The notes under the pieces were generated by a model. The model was given only the letters and a program-made list of their open reading frames with translations, was not told where the DNA came from and searched no databases. From NCBI GenBank assembly GCA_023101725.1, contig JALJCO010013652.1, positions 152,501-216,500 of the forward strand: a DNA stretch of 64,000 nt. Direction: 5' to 3'. Each line of letters opens with the position of its first letter. The stretch's first letter is position 1. Of the stretch, positions 1-13,700 are shown piece by piece. The DNA comes from Atherinomorus stipes (taxonomy: Eukaryota > Chordata > Actinopteri > Atheriniformes > Atherinidae). A program made the position numbers and the translations under genes.

Positions 1-1620
1 AAGATTTCAGTCATTTGTGTGGGATTATGTCCTCTTAAATCCACTTTTAGAGAGCTTAATGAATTCATACGGCTAACAGCAGTGTGTTTGTTAGAACATA
101 GTGTTTGGCTGTAGGGCTGTTCTTTCCGCCGGCTCTCCATCCATCCATCCTCTCCTCCTTTCTGCCTTTAACACTGTTGCTGCAGCTCTGTGGGTATCCT
201 CTCCTCTCCTCTCTTCTCTTTCCCTTCCTCATAATTGCCTTTTACTTAATAGGCTCAGCCCCCAGAATACTAATGCTCAGCGAGATAAGCATCAGCAGTA
301 CGCTCCCACTGCGTTTGTGAATGCCATCTAGTGGCGTTGCTTCTCCACTGCCTCAGAAATCCATCTTCTGGGACTCTTAGCTGCTCCCCAACTCTCTGTA
401 GTATTCATTGTTGCTTTTGAATAGCTGCTGCTTGAAGACTGTCCTCATTAGTTTGCTTTCACGTGGAGTGGTGATAAGCTTGATATTGACAGAAGGTGAA
501 AAGTGGCAGTCGTCTTCTCACCAATCACACAGAAAACACCGGGACACGTGTACGGTAGCAGGGTCGCCTCTGTAGGATGCGGTGTAGAGCAGAATGGAGC
601 ATGCAGAGGAAATAATCAGTGCTAGTTAACCTGGGATGAGGACTCCGTTCATGGATGGCTGCTCTCATAGTGGCCCTGCAGTCTCAGGGTAACAGTAACA
701 TCTGCGTCATTACAGCAACTTCTGTAAATGTCAGAGATATACATGACAGCGAGCAGAGTGGACCAGGAGGCTTCTTTACCTGTGAACATCCCGTTATGGC
801 AGTTGGAGGCGGCTATAGGGAGGGCAGCCCTTTAGCCTCGTCACCACCACGTCCTCGCTTCAGCTCCGGGTCAGTCAGACCTTTCTCACGTCACGACTCC
901 TGCCTTCCTACACACATGAATATGCAGAAAAAGACAGTACAGAGGAGCTTTCTATCTACTGTACATGTATGTAAGGTAACACAAGATTTTCTTTTTTTTT
1001 TATTTATTTATTGGTTGCCAAAGTTTTCTCCAAAGTTTTCCTTGAGAGATTTGCAGCTGTAGATTCATGTTTGCAACCAGGAGTACCTTCACTGTTAATG
1101 ACCACGTCACCAGTTAGTGTTGTCTCTGTTTAGCTTGTTAGAGTTTGAGAATCCAAATAAAGAATATAAAAAGTTTGATGAACCAGCTTCGCAATTAGAC
1201 TCTGCAAGGTTTTTTTGTTTTGTTTTGTTTTGTTTTGTCATGAGGAGTTCTGAATCATTTCAACAAAGGAATATTTATAGGCATAATTATTCAATGGCTG
1301 TCTTTCTTTTTCTATCCTTTGGCTTCATTGGCACATTGGTGTGTACTCTCGCCACCATCTGTTAATCAGTAGAAGTGCCTGAAGCTACTGGCAGGAAATG
1401 CATACATACACTAAAAACAAACAAATCAGGAACTAATTCTTTCAAAACACACTGTTGCTCCAAACATGATCTACGGCACCTCTGGAGGTCAGAAAGTCCA
1501 CATCTTGCCTTCAATCATTTGCTTCATTGAGTTTAAAAGGAAAACTCCATCAGATTTTTGCCATCGATTCAACTTCTGTGCATGTGTGTGTATTTTGTGT
1601 GTGTGTGTGGGCGAATACAG
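1..1620. other. agbl4 intron (5' part outside window)
   Basis: No exon was recognised here. The stretch is AT-rich intron with T-runs, a TTTTG repeat near 1210-1240 and a TG-rich tract just before the first visible exon. The ORFs on both strands are short and resemble no family I know. Confidence 0.6.
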
Positions 1621-1732
1621 GTGTTCTCTGATGGGCTTCGACCTGAATCGCCACTGGCAGGATCCCTCGCCATGGGCACACCCCACCCTGCACGCTGTTA
1701 AACAACTCATAGTGCAGATGAACCAAGACCCG
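1621..1732 (+). CDS. agbl4: agbl4 exon (substrate-binding NR motif)
   Basis: Encodes CSLMGFDLNRHW...VQMNQDP. The acceptor is AATACAG at 1614-1620 and the donor is CCG|GTGAGC. One base completes a split Arg codon at the 5' end, and the exon ends in phase 0. The residue run is nearly identical to mammalian CCP6. Confidence 0.93.
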
Positions 1733-4700
1733 GTGAGCATGTATAAACACACACACACACACACTCACTGTGTGCTCACATGCTCAACATTCCTGAAACA
1801 CAGAAGTACCCATCGGTCCCAAGAACAGTTTTCTTTCTCTCTGCTTGGTTCAGCATGTTTCTGCAATCTGTGTTTAGGGTGTTTGCACAGGGGAGCCGAG
1901 AGAGACTCGTCAGCACCTCCAGAATGTCAGCCAGGCTCTCCTGGCCATTCAAAACATATTAGTGAAGCAAGACTCTGCGCTCTCCGTCTTAAACTCTACT
2001 GTAACTTTTCCCTCTCTAGTTTTAGTCTTTCCGTCTGAGGAACACTACACAGGCAGGCGAGGGATTTTTCCCTCTTTGTTCCTGATGTTAATTATAAGCA
2101 GAGTGTCAGGTTGGTAGGATTACTGAAGGTCAGTGTGTGTCCTGGGAATACTCTGCCCTTTTGTACACTTCTCTAATCCTGATAAGAGAGGGAGCAGGCT
2201 GTGGAGGGATGCAGGGCAGGCCAGAGATGTGGTGAGGTGCAGAGCTGGCATCGGGCAGATTAACCTTTTCCCCTGATGCTGACACACTGATCGATAGACT
2301 CTGTCATGGCAGGGTGATCCACTCATGCCTGTCATTCACACACACACACAAAGTAACACACACTCAGCCAAACAAACGGCCACATACACAGAAAATACAC
2401 ACACAGAGAGATGCAGCAACACGTAGATGAAAGAATAACTTTAAGTGAAAGAATCTGGTGTAATTTTCACAAGCTATCTTTTTTTTCAGACATGGGCTTT
2501 TAAAACCAAAATGCTTTAGAAATCACAGGGAATTTGAGCAATTCCTCAGCATATACACTTGCCCCACCCTGGGGGTATTCATTGTAGCTAACACCACGTT
2601 AGCATTGTCATAAACACGTCCTGTTACTTTTTTGCCAGTAGTTTGCCAGTGCGGCATGGCTTTAGTCAACACAACAGAGGAAGCTTTCAATAAGTCGCTA
2701 ACTGAGTGGGCAGCTCAGCTACAGCATCATATACAGTTTTTTAAGTCTTCTTCTAATGTTTTTTCATGATGGGACAGTGAACTCAGCCTTAACAAACTCC
2801 ATCAGGTTTTGAATGACTTCACCCTCAACAAAACTGAAACTTGTCTTTGGCTGTCATTTTGTGATGAAGTCTACTATTTGCTCTCACATCAAACGTAGTT
2901 TGTCTGGCAACAAATATCTTAAAAGTCATGTTTTTACTTCAAACTTAATCAGTTTCTCCTCTTTTCTCGTAGATGAAGTCTAATTTAATCCGTTCTGGCT
3001 TTTGAAAATGACTGAAATGAAGCGAGTAACAAAGTTCACATGTAAGAAGAAAAAGTACAGCTTGTAGTCATTAAGCCATTGCTGCACATTCTCACACAGG
3101 CCGTCCTAATTAATGGCAGACTTTTAATTACTTGCCGCCACTGTGAATTTGACTTCTTTCACTGAGTAAATGCAGCTCCCAGTCAGCACAGTACTGGACA
3201 TACAGTGTGTGTCCTGAATCCACTAAGATATCTTCCATTCCCTCTCATACGCTGTTGACAACCACCCCGCCAGCACTTGCCCTGCTGCGGCCCCTCTTCT
3301 CCCTTACCATCGCCTTCCGTCTTGCAGAGTTAATTTGGGAGCTTGGGCAACCTCTTCTGTCTCTCTCTTGCCACAGCCAGTTAATCCCATCAGACAGACT
3401 ACTCATGTCTGGGGCTCCCAGATGCCTGTTTCACTGCCAGTTCTGCAACGAGAAGCCCCCATGTTGCTGCTCCCCCTTCCCTCCCATACATGTTCATCTC
3501 ACACAGTGGGCATAGAGTCTAATGAGGCTACCAGGGTTGGAGGGCTCTGTTGGAGGACTCCATTATCAGGAGAACAGCAGAATCCACAATAGAACAGTCA
3601 AGCTAAGCTACAAAAGCAAATACGGTCCATCCACTTGCTTCTAGTTTATTTAATTTATTTATTTAAAATCAAAATAATAGCTTTAATGACATGTCATTTC
3701 ATCTTTCACCACATACCCTATAATTGTGCTTAAATTTGGGGAGTTGGAAAATTAAAAGAAAAAGAAAAAATTTTTAAAAGAAATAAAAAAGAAAACTTTA
3801 AAAGGATGTCTTTTTTTGTCTAAAAGATTGGAGGTGGACAGACAATCCACATCAGCATGATTTCATATTAAAACTATAAATTGTAATATTTCCCACTGGT
3901 ACATTTTCTTTTTGTCCCCCAAACTTGGAACATTAAACTCCAACATTAGGAATAAACATCAACTAAAAAAAACATACCAAAAAAACCTACAACATTGTTT
4001 AAATATTACCTGCAGTTACTGCCACAAATGTAACTTTCCACCATTTGGTCTTGGCAGAGATGAGAATGTCATCATGTTTCATTGCTTATAGAGCAGTGGC
4101 TTGCAGAGCTTAAAGTTAGGTCAAAATTAGATTGGCACACATTCAAAATCCAGACATTTACTGGATAATCTGGTCTGTTTGAGGATTAAGTGAATGGTGT
4201 AATGTTGACTGTGACCCGGTCAAGTTAATTTGTTTTTTTAGGTTTGTAAGAAGTAAAAGATGTCTAAAGAGGTTTCATGGAACTCTGTGTAGTTTTTAGT
4301 GAAGACTGCATTTTTTAGCAGACCTGTGTTGTTGCATTTCCTTATTATAATCATTTAAATTTCCTCTAAAATACCAGTGCAGTACATATTTAGTGAGTGT
4401 CACAAAGTCTTTAGTGTGTCATCTGACTTCTGTGATTTTACAGAGTAATTATACAAGCACTAAACAGTTCATGTATGTGCCCCAACTAATAAACACAAAA
4501 TGCCTAAAGTGAGCCAGAGGAGCAGAGCTAATGCAAAGACGGCAGCTGCTAAATAATAGAACAAAAATATCATGTTTTATCTTCTTCCTTTGACATAACC
4601 ACCAGCAACTGGAACAAATTACAGCGACTGCCACAGTTTATTACTGTTTCCAAAACATCTCACACAGAGCCAGCCGGTAGCTGTGAAAGTGTGACAGATT

Positions 4701-7700
4701 ACAAGAAAACAAATTTATTTAACCGAATTTAACTATTCTGCAAAACACTAAAGCCACTCTGTCTTTCTTCTTTTTTACAAATTTCTTTCGTGTCATCTTT
4801 TAAAGGGCTCTTGAGCAACAGTTTTACATCATTTGTGAAGGTCTTTCGAGGTTTTTCTTCGGACATTGTCTGCTTTTTTGGTCATTTTCAATCCAGTTCT
4901 TTATCTGATCATTTATGATTTTTGCTTGACACCCATTTAACATGTACTGAGCTCATCATTCTAACATTTAAAATGCAAGTTACTCAAGGGAGTAACCAGT
5001 GTTTTGCCCAAACATAACGAAGGAATTTGCAAAGAATATCTTTTAAAACTTCATATTCTTGCGCTTCTTTCTAGCAACTTGTCTCAAAGGCGCATCATTT
5101 GCTCCCATTTCTTTCCTGATAGAGTTTGACAGAAATAAGATCACATCTCTGCATCAACAACATGATTTCTGAAAAGCTATTAGTGAAAACTTGGCATATC
5201 TCAGCATGGTGTGCAGTGTCTCTTTGAAAATCAGAAGGAAACTAGACAAGTGGAGAACAAAGAAGTGTTAGGTCTTAAAAAAAATTCTAGTAGATGAACA
5301 GGATCTGAAAGTGATGTCCTTAAGAGATAGAAAAAAACCCAGCAAAGATATAACACAGGACCTGAGGATATGCATACAACCCACAACGCAGCTTTTAGCA
5401 ATTTTCTCAGTGATGCGCCCCCTATCGACAGATAAACTGGCAGCCATCTTGCATCCTGTACTATAAACTCACTCCAGCCAGTAAGAGACAGTTTATCTTC
5501 ATTCTTGTTCTGTCATTTTCCTATCTTTCTTTTCCTCTCTTCCTCCAGTAATGTTTCCTTGCGTTTCTTTGCTGCATCTACCATGGTGTGCCTTCAATAC
5601 ACCAGCTGTGTCCATGTCTGGTTCATATCCGTTTGCTAGCACATGACACGGTGCTCAACTGCAACGGTGCTGTTGTCTGCAACGTAACGGCGGCATCCCG
5701 AATAGAAATGTTGCATAGTGTTGTTTCTGAGCCTCAGGACGCAGCAGGGCAGTGATGGCTCGAAAATGTGCATAATGAATGTTGGTGTGCAATCAAAGGG
5801 AGTCAGAAATGTATATTTTTAAGGTGGAAAAGTTATGTTGTGGGTCTTCAAGAAAGGGAACCAGGTAAATAATTCTATGAGGTAAATGTTCTATAATCCT
5901 AATTGATAAGGTACGCTCAATAATGTTAGGGCTGGACTGAAAATGAGTACCAACAGGTCTTGTGGAGCAATGAAACCTCCCCAGAGCTCAGATCTCTACA
6001 TTATTCAAGTAGTGTGGGATCATCTTGACAGAGAATGGTACAAAAACTTCCACAATCCAAAGGAAAGCTTTGAAATGTCTTGCAAGAAGTCTGGAGAGCT
6101 GAATATGAAAAGTTTTTAAAAATAAAATTACAAGAAAGCTGTCTAAGAGGGTTCAGGCTGTGCTGAAGAATACAGGTCACACCAGATACTGGCATGCTAG
6201 CTCACTAGAACTGTACAAACTCTTTTTTCTTTATCTTATATGCTGTATTTCCATCTAAAGAATCACTGAACCCATTTCCCATTATCCTGGCAGTATACAA
6301 AGAAATGAGGGCGGTTCGAGACTTTTGCACAATTCTGTTTGAAATATTTCATGCAAACAACTAAAATCTGGGAGCTGCTCTGCTTTCTCCTGCGTTCTTC
6401 TTTGATGAGAATATATTCTTAAAAATTGTATGTATATTTTAAGTATGGTTATTTCTTCTGTGTACATCTTAAATGCAGATTTTAGTCTAAAACTGCAGCT
6501 GCAATGTAAAGAGTCTCTGTTGCAATCCTACCACGTTGCACTGCATTTACTGACTGATGATTGATATAAATATAAGTCAATGGGTTGGATCTATCAAAGG
6601 TTTGTGTGTATAAAAACGTGAGCTATCTCACTCCACATGCAAAAAAAAAACGTACAAACTGATCTATCAACAGCGTGCTAAAGCGGTTCGGTCTTTAAAA
6701 CGCGCAAAATGGCGCCTCTTATCCATTTATACTTTTTCTGCAATGAATATGCAATATGGGGCGTTTACACGCACTTTTGCGTGTAATGGGAGGAGAAAAT
6801 GTAAATATATTCATTTAGCACTCGCAAGGTGATTTATCATCCATGAGACGCATTGCATTGCTGGTTTTTTGCGTCTATTTTAGTACGTCTGAAAAGCAGG
6901 CGCAAACTTGCAGCTTTGTGCACAAAAGGGTGAAACTTCTGAGAGGGACAATCCTGGACACGCACAGATCTGCTTCAAAATCATTTCTCATGAGCAGTGA
7001 GGGCAGCGTATTTAGCTCTCTTTGTTGAATTCAATAAAAAATCAGTACAGCAAACCCCTATTTAACACGGGTGCAACATATTCTGGACAAATGAAAGTTT
7101 TCAGCCACTGTGGAGCTTAATGAGAAATAAAACTGCATTAATTATGTCTTTTTATTTCCCCTTTTTCCCAACGTCACGTTTTAACTTGGATTGTAGCACC
7201 CAGACAGGACCGCAGGATCAGCTGGCAGCGCGAGCTCTGAAGCGTTGGCATTGTGCCAAAGTGCGTGCCTCCTGCGTAATAGAGACCATGTCGGAGCTGC
7301 AGACATTTCATTTGCAATTCGTCATCCATGTCCTCATAAACTGGACACTTCTCAGACTGCACAGATACCTGTTCTTTCATTGTTTTTCATATTTATCATA
7401 CTTATTTTAAATTATTTTCGTTTATTCCGTCCTCCTAATATCTCCATCTTCATCTGGCGGATGGCGTCATATTTCCTTTTGCGCTGTCGTCTCTAATTCC
7501 CCACGCTGCAAACCTCCAAACACGCAAAACCTAATTTATACAGGGGCGTTTCCAACTTGTTTGCGCCTGCTGTCTTTTGCGCCTTCATTCTTGATAAATC
7601 AATCGCAAAACGTGGTTCGGCCCCTCCTGCAAAATTCCAGATAGCGTGGGCAAATCACTACACGCAAATTTGGATCTTGATAAATCCAGCCCAATGTGTC

Positions 7701-10700
7701 ATCTGCTGTTTTATCTTTCAGTATGCCCATCATTATTGGCAACAAAGTAAAAACATTTTGTGCACGATATTTGATGTAAAGTTATTAATGACAGTTTAAA
7801 GTTGCTGTGGATGTGAACATAAATTTTGCCCTGAGACCTTGTCAACCTTTTGTTATACTTGTGTAGGTCTGTGCATAAGCATCATAAATCATAGTCATAT
7901 TGCCCTCTGATCCACTAAGGAGTCTTTTCAGTTTGATGCCCCCATCACCCATTCGTTTGACAGACACCTTGGTTTCGCCAAAGTGATCTCTCCAACACTG
8001 TGAATTCAGCAGTTCTCTCTTTCTATTGCTTCAGTAAATAGCTGGGAGTTCCCAGACAAGTGTGATTTCAGTCAAAGCTTGTCACACAAGAAATAAGCCG
8101 CTTTGGGTTATTAGATGGAAACTTTTATTTGACAAAACAGAATTAAATACTGTTCATGATATTTGCTCTCAACGGTATTAAAGCAAACCTGACCTAAATA
8201 AAGATTGTTATTTAAAATCAGAGGCATAAATCCCATCCATGAACTCCCTTGGAAGACATTTACAGGTTTCGAAATACAGAAGGGTGCTTTTGTTACAGTT
8301 TAGATGGTTTTTGAAGTCCATCCACCCATTTTTTCCGCTTATCCAATGTCAAGTCCCAAAGGTAGCAGGTTCAGGAGGGAATCATAGACACTCCTCTCAC
8401 AAGTGATTGTCTCTAACTCCTCATCCCAAAGCCATTTCCATGCTATATTGAATATACAGATGTGGAAAAAATTGTTGGTACCCCTCTTTTTATTAAAGGA
8501 AAACCCACAGTGGTCACAGAAATAACTTGAATCTGACAAAAGTAATAACAAATACTATAAAAATCCTATGAAAATTAACCAATGAAAGTCAGACATTGCT
8601 TTTCTACCACACTGCAACAGAATTGTTTTAGAAAATAACCTCATGAAACAGGCCTGAACAAAAATGATGGTACCCGTAGAAAAGACTGAAAACAAGGGAC
8701 ATATTACATCAAGGTGTGTCCACTAATCAGCATCATAGGTGTCTACAGTCTTGTTATAAGTCTATATAGGCCTATTTATAGGGCTACAAGTAGTCACTGT
8801 GCTGTTTGGTGACATGGTGTGTACCATACTCAGCATGGACCAGATGTCACAGAAAGAAAATTATAGACAATAGGCGCATTTGGACAGAGAGGTTCTAGGA
8901 ACACAGTTCCTATTACTACCCATCTCGAGTTTAGTTTTAAGAACTACCCTTCCCCATCAGTGTGCGTTCGCACATGACAGAGGACCTTGTTATGGACCAT
9001 GTTTGACGCAATCGTCTGCGACAGTGACAAATTTATGCCCCAGCAGATCTAATACAAAACAGGCTTCTCATCTCTTTTATTCAAAGCTGTTATAAAAGCT
9101 AGCGTAACAGCTTTCCATCATCACGGTCATTTATATCATTTATATCATGTAACGGAACAGCCCCCCCATTGGAAAGCTGCCCTACTTATGTCTTGTTTAC
9201 CTTTTGTTGAAGTACGCCCGAACACTTTAGTGGATGGACCGGGGTTAGTCCACTAAATTGGCGCAGAATGTACTGACACAGTTTTCCAGAGTTTTCCATC
9301 TCTTTTATTCAAAGCTATTACAAAAGCTAAATTACCAGCGTTCCTTCATCACGGTCATATGTATCACGTAAAGTCTTGTTTACCTTTTGCTGAAGTGTCC
9401 GGGCAGCAGCCGCAGATTCTACACGAAACACTTTGCAGCTGTATTTGGGTCATTAAATTAGTATGAAAATATTTGCCTTTGGACATTTCAAAATAGTTAT
9501 CGATTCAGGACACGTACCACTGTGATCGATTTAATAATGAGTTGGTACACTCCTATTGTAATAGTTCTTGTTGTTATTACAATCTCTGTAAACAGTTAAA
9601 CAGGTAAACAGCTGTGGGATTTTTTAAATATGGCGGGGCCAGAAGAAGTGGAGATCACGTAAGGGGCGTGGCTTGCCAGTTCTACCAATCACCAAACATC
9701 TACGTATTTCAGTTCCTATGTGACCCTGAAAAGACCCTGCCTCGGAGTAGGAGCTAAAAAGGTTATAGGAACTGAGGGCCGAGGTCCCTAGTTCTATATG
9801 TCCAATTGCGCAAAAAAACAGCCTGGTTCCCGAAAAGGTTATAGGAACTCCAAAAGGTTCCTACAGTCTAAAACCACCTAAACATGTTAAAGGTAAAGGC
9901 TATAAGACCATCTCTAAGCAGTTTGATGTTCCCGTGACAACAGTTGCTCATATTATTCCGAAATCTAAGATCCATCGGACTATAGTCAACCTTCCTGGAT
10001 GTGGCTGGAGGGGGAAAATTCATGACAAATCAAAGAGACTGATAATACAAATGGTGACTAAAGAGCCCAGAAAAACTTATAAAGAGAATAAAGGTGAACT
10101 TCAAGCTCAAGGAACATCAGTGTCAGATCACACCATCCGTCGTTTGAGCCAAAGTTGACTTAATGGAAGACGATCAAGGATGGATGCATGGATAACCTTC
10201 TCAAGATCAAAGAAAGAAAGACAGGGCTTGATCTTCGAGAGGATCCTAAACTGGAGGAGGCTGGCTCTCACCACATAGATGGCGTCCAAGATCACAGACA
10301 GATGGGTTTTATCTAACATAACAAGATAAGGTTAGGAAGGTCATCTTTTCCAGACTTAAAGTTATTCCAGACAGTAGTCTGGATTTAGGAATTTCACTCG
10401 TTCAGCAGCTTCCTTGTCTGCTCATGTCTGCCCCTTTCAGTGTCACTGCTGGTCTCAGTTTCAGCGTCACACAGCTCTGCCACGAATCCTCAGTAACACC
10501 CTGTAACACACCTGGCATCCTTTAACATGCTGGTCAGAATACAGCATTAATGTTCAGCACAAACCAGGTGTGCTGTCTTAACGGAAACTCTTTAGCATAT
10601 AGAGTTCACGAGTGAGAGCTGAATCACGTGGAGTTTCAGGGTAGGTCTTGAGACTGAACGGTCTCTGACTGCAACCAATTCAGCCTCCATTTGTGGACTT

Positions 10701-13700
10701 TGTTGCCCTAAAGGCAGCATTTGTTTCTCATGTCAAGCATTGCAGCAGCTGGTGTGTTACATCACTGACACCAAACAACACCTTGTGTGTTTCCCACAGC
10801 TCTTCCTATGTCATGAGCTAAAATTAAATATCCTTGTCTTAGAATAACCAATGATACTTGATGCTGTTGCATGAAAATTACTTTTTTGTTTTTTTTTAAT
10901 CTCAAAACTGTTTCAGGACTTTTATGGTATTGCATATATAAATTCATATAAATATTAGTGTGATCAAGTTGCCATCATGTAAAATGAAACTAAGTATTTA
11001 CTCAGAAGTAGGCTGTAAACTTTCTCACCATCTATCTGAGGGCAAACTTGCTTAAACTGTTTCATAAAATTCCATCATTTACCATCTGTAGCTGAACATT
11101 GGTCAGCAGGGAAAATGGCTGAAAGAGTCAGTGATGCAAGGAGCTATAATCTGTTCCCAAGCCACCCTGTTGTTTGTTTTGAAAAGAGAGAAATGGAGAG
11201 GGTAGGGGGAAAAAAAGGAAAGGAGACTGAAGAAACAAATGGACCCATCTCCTTCCTAAAGCGCTGCTTTTCCAGCTCATTTATCAAAAGCAGAAGAAGA
11301 ATTCTTTTTGATTGGCTGATTACCAGGAGCATTCATCACTGGCAAATGTATCCCCACCAGTCTGACACTGCCATTTTGGATAATTTGTTGAGGACGACAA
11401 AGAGGTCATTGTTGCCTTGGCTTATTTTTGACCTTTTTAATATTAGAAAATTAATTTTCTCTCTGAAACAAATGTATTGGGTCCTGTCACAGCACCTAGA
11501 TGGATTCTGCACCCTGAAATCCTTCCTAATGCCCTCTGTTTGTGACTCCTTCAGTGCTGCTCTATGGTCTCTCTCCATCTCTGTCTCTCTTGCTCATCGG
11601 TTAGATTTGCCTGATGTGAGAAGTGTGTTGGTATTTTTTGTCTTTCTCTCCTCTTCCCTGCTTTCTCTCTCTTCTTGTTGTGTGTGTGTGTGTTAAACTG
11701 TCCTCTGGTGTCATCCAACCATTTCTGATCCATTTCTGAGATTTACGGCCAATTTTCCCCCATCATCCCTGCATCGTTTCAATCCCTCCATCATCTCGCA
11801 CTTTATTCTTTCTCTGTTGGAAGCTGATTTGTCTGCTTTTCACAGGAAGATACAGATGAAGCTCTCTGACTCTGGCAATTTTATGTTGTTTTCTCAGCTT
11901 ATTTCCAAAGCTTTTAACTTCATATATGTATAGATTTTTCTTTTTTTACATATTTCTAACTTTATCTGTCTTCTTTTGCTGTCTCCTCTTTTCATATCTT
12001 TTTGTACCTATCTTTTTTTGTTTCTCTTCTTCCCTTCTTCTCCTGGCAAGCCCTGCAAACAGATGTGGCAGCTTATGTGTCACTAACAGACCTGAAGCGG
12101 AGGGCTGCCTGTGCCCGTTCAGCCTGATTACAAGTCACCTCTGTGTTCATAAACAGACAAATACCATCATCAATTTGAGAGCCGCGTACAGGCTGGGAGG
12201 ACGAGGGAGAGGGAGATGGGAGAAAATCAGATAGATGGAGACAGACGGAGGCAGAGTTTTGTGTCGTTTACTCTCATCCTTGAAGCAGGTCATGCCATCT
12301 GCCATGTTCTGTCACTGCTGCATCCTTGGAGGGTCACTGACCACGGACCCTTTGGACCTGAATTGGTTTCTCTAACAGATGAATTATTGGTTAGTTTTAC
12401 AGTGCATATGTGTTATGATGAGGATTTTTTTTTCCCTTTCATTTTTGGGAAAAACTATAATGCCTATTTGGCTCTTTCATTCAAATCTAGGTGGTCTGTG
12501 AACTGCCATATTGCATTTCTGAGAAGCATATCACCTCTATATTTGTGTAAAAGCTATTACCAGTGGACTTAACATTTGAAATAACCAATACAAAGGTTAG
12601 GCAACTCTGAGAAACAGCAATTCTCTCAAGCTTTAAGTTTTTTTTGTCTATGAGTGCAATAAACAAAATATAAGGTGCAGCAGAATTTCCTGCTTTAATT
12701 TGCTGATTCATTTATGAAGCTGCATTTCGAGGCAGCTGGATTCTTTGAGATTCCACAAGATTATCGTCGCCAGCTAATTCATCCTTACAAAGGCTTGGAG
12801 CTGTGTGTTTGTGAGCAGCTCACTGGGGTCTTGACAAATCAGCAACCTATAATGGCTGCCGTGGGCACACTTTACATATTCCGACAGTCAACAAAAAAGC
12901 TCCTTAAGAGGTTAGCATAGATGTGTCATTTATCAGTTATATGTATGCATGGTGGCTGCCCAGCATATCCGACCACTGACAGCTACAACTGAAAATGCTG
13001 CGGGTCTAATCCTGCGGTACAATAAAGTAATATCCGGCTTCAACCCATCCAAAAAGTCTGATCTGACCTCTGAAGCACTCTGCTGATCAGCTGCAGGACA
13101 TACTGGGTAGTGAGGTTTTGAAGCAACACACAATCATTGCTTAAGTAAACAAATGTATGTGTGTATAAAAATGATGCAGAGTAAATTTAAAGTTACTTAA
13201 AATGGTTCAGAATGACTCTGATTCTCCAATCTGAGAGCACTTTGTTTTTCTGCTGCAATTTAACAATAATAAGTGTATCTATGCATATATGTGTATACTC
13301 TAACCCCACCTGTCTCTAACAAAAGTTTGTAAAAAGGTGAAAAATTAAACAGGTGTTTATTGTGAACCTCAACTCTATGTGTGTCTGCATAAATTACCAT
13401 CCTCTGTGCTTCCTCCTGTAACTTCATGCCTGAGTGAAGCTGCACAGTTCTCTGCCTCCATGCTGTGATGCTGCTCTTCATTAAATCAATCTAAGGAGTG
13501 TTTCTCTTGTATCTGCATGCACATGAAGTCCTGTAACAATTTGAGTAAAAGACTGTTAACTTGGCCCTGCAGTAAGCAGAGTGTAAACCTGATTCTCTGT
13601 GCTGATTAAAGCCCCTTTAGCATCTCCAGTGGTGCATTTCAACTTTTCACATAAGCCATCCAGCTTTACTTTCTCATTATTCATTTGTAGTTTACGAAAA

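Noticed and set aside
1466..1620. Possible 5' extension of the first agbl4 exon (frame reads VCVGEYR before CSLMGF, like family GNYR)
   Set aside because: The preceding residues are a translated TG repeat and there is no better acceptor. AATACAG at 1620 gives a consistent phase, so the resemblance is probably chance or reflects the exon edge.
11115..11696. 193-codon ORF in the agbl4 intron
   Set aside because: The end is Ser/Leu-rich in a CT-rich stretch, and an overlapping antisense ORF of similar quality exists. No recognised domain.
12714..12920. 68-codon ORF MKLHFEAAGFFEIPQDYR...
   Set aside because: No family recognised, no flanking splice sites matching agbl4, and similar ORFs occur by chance in this intron.
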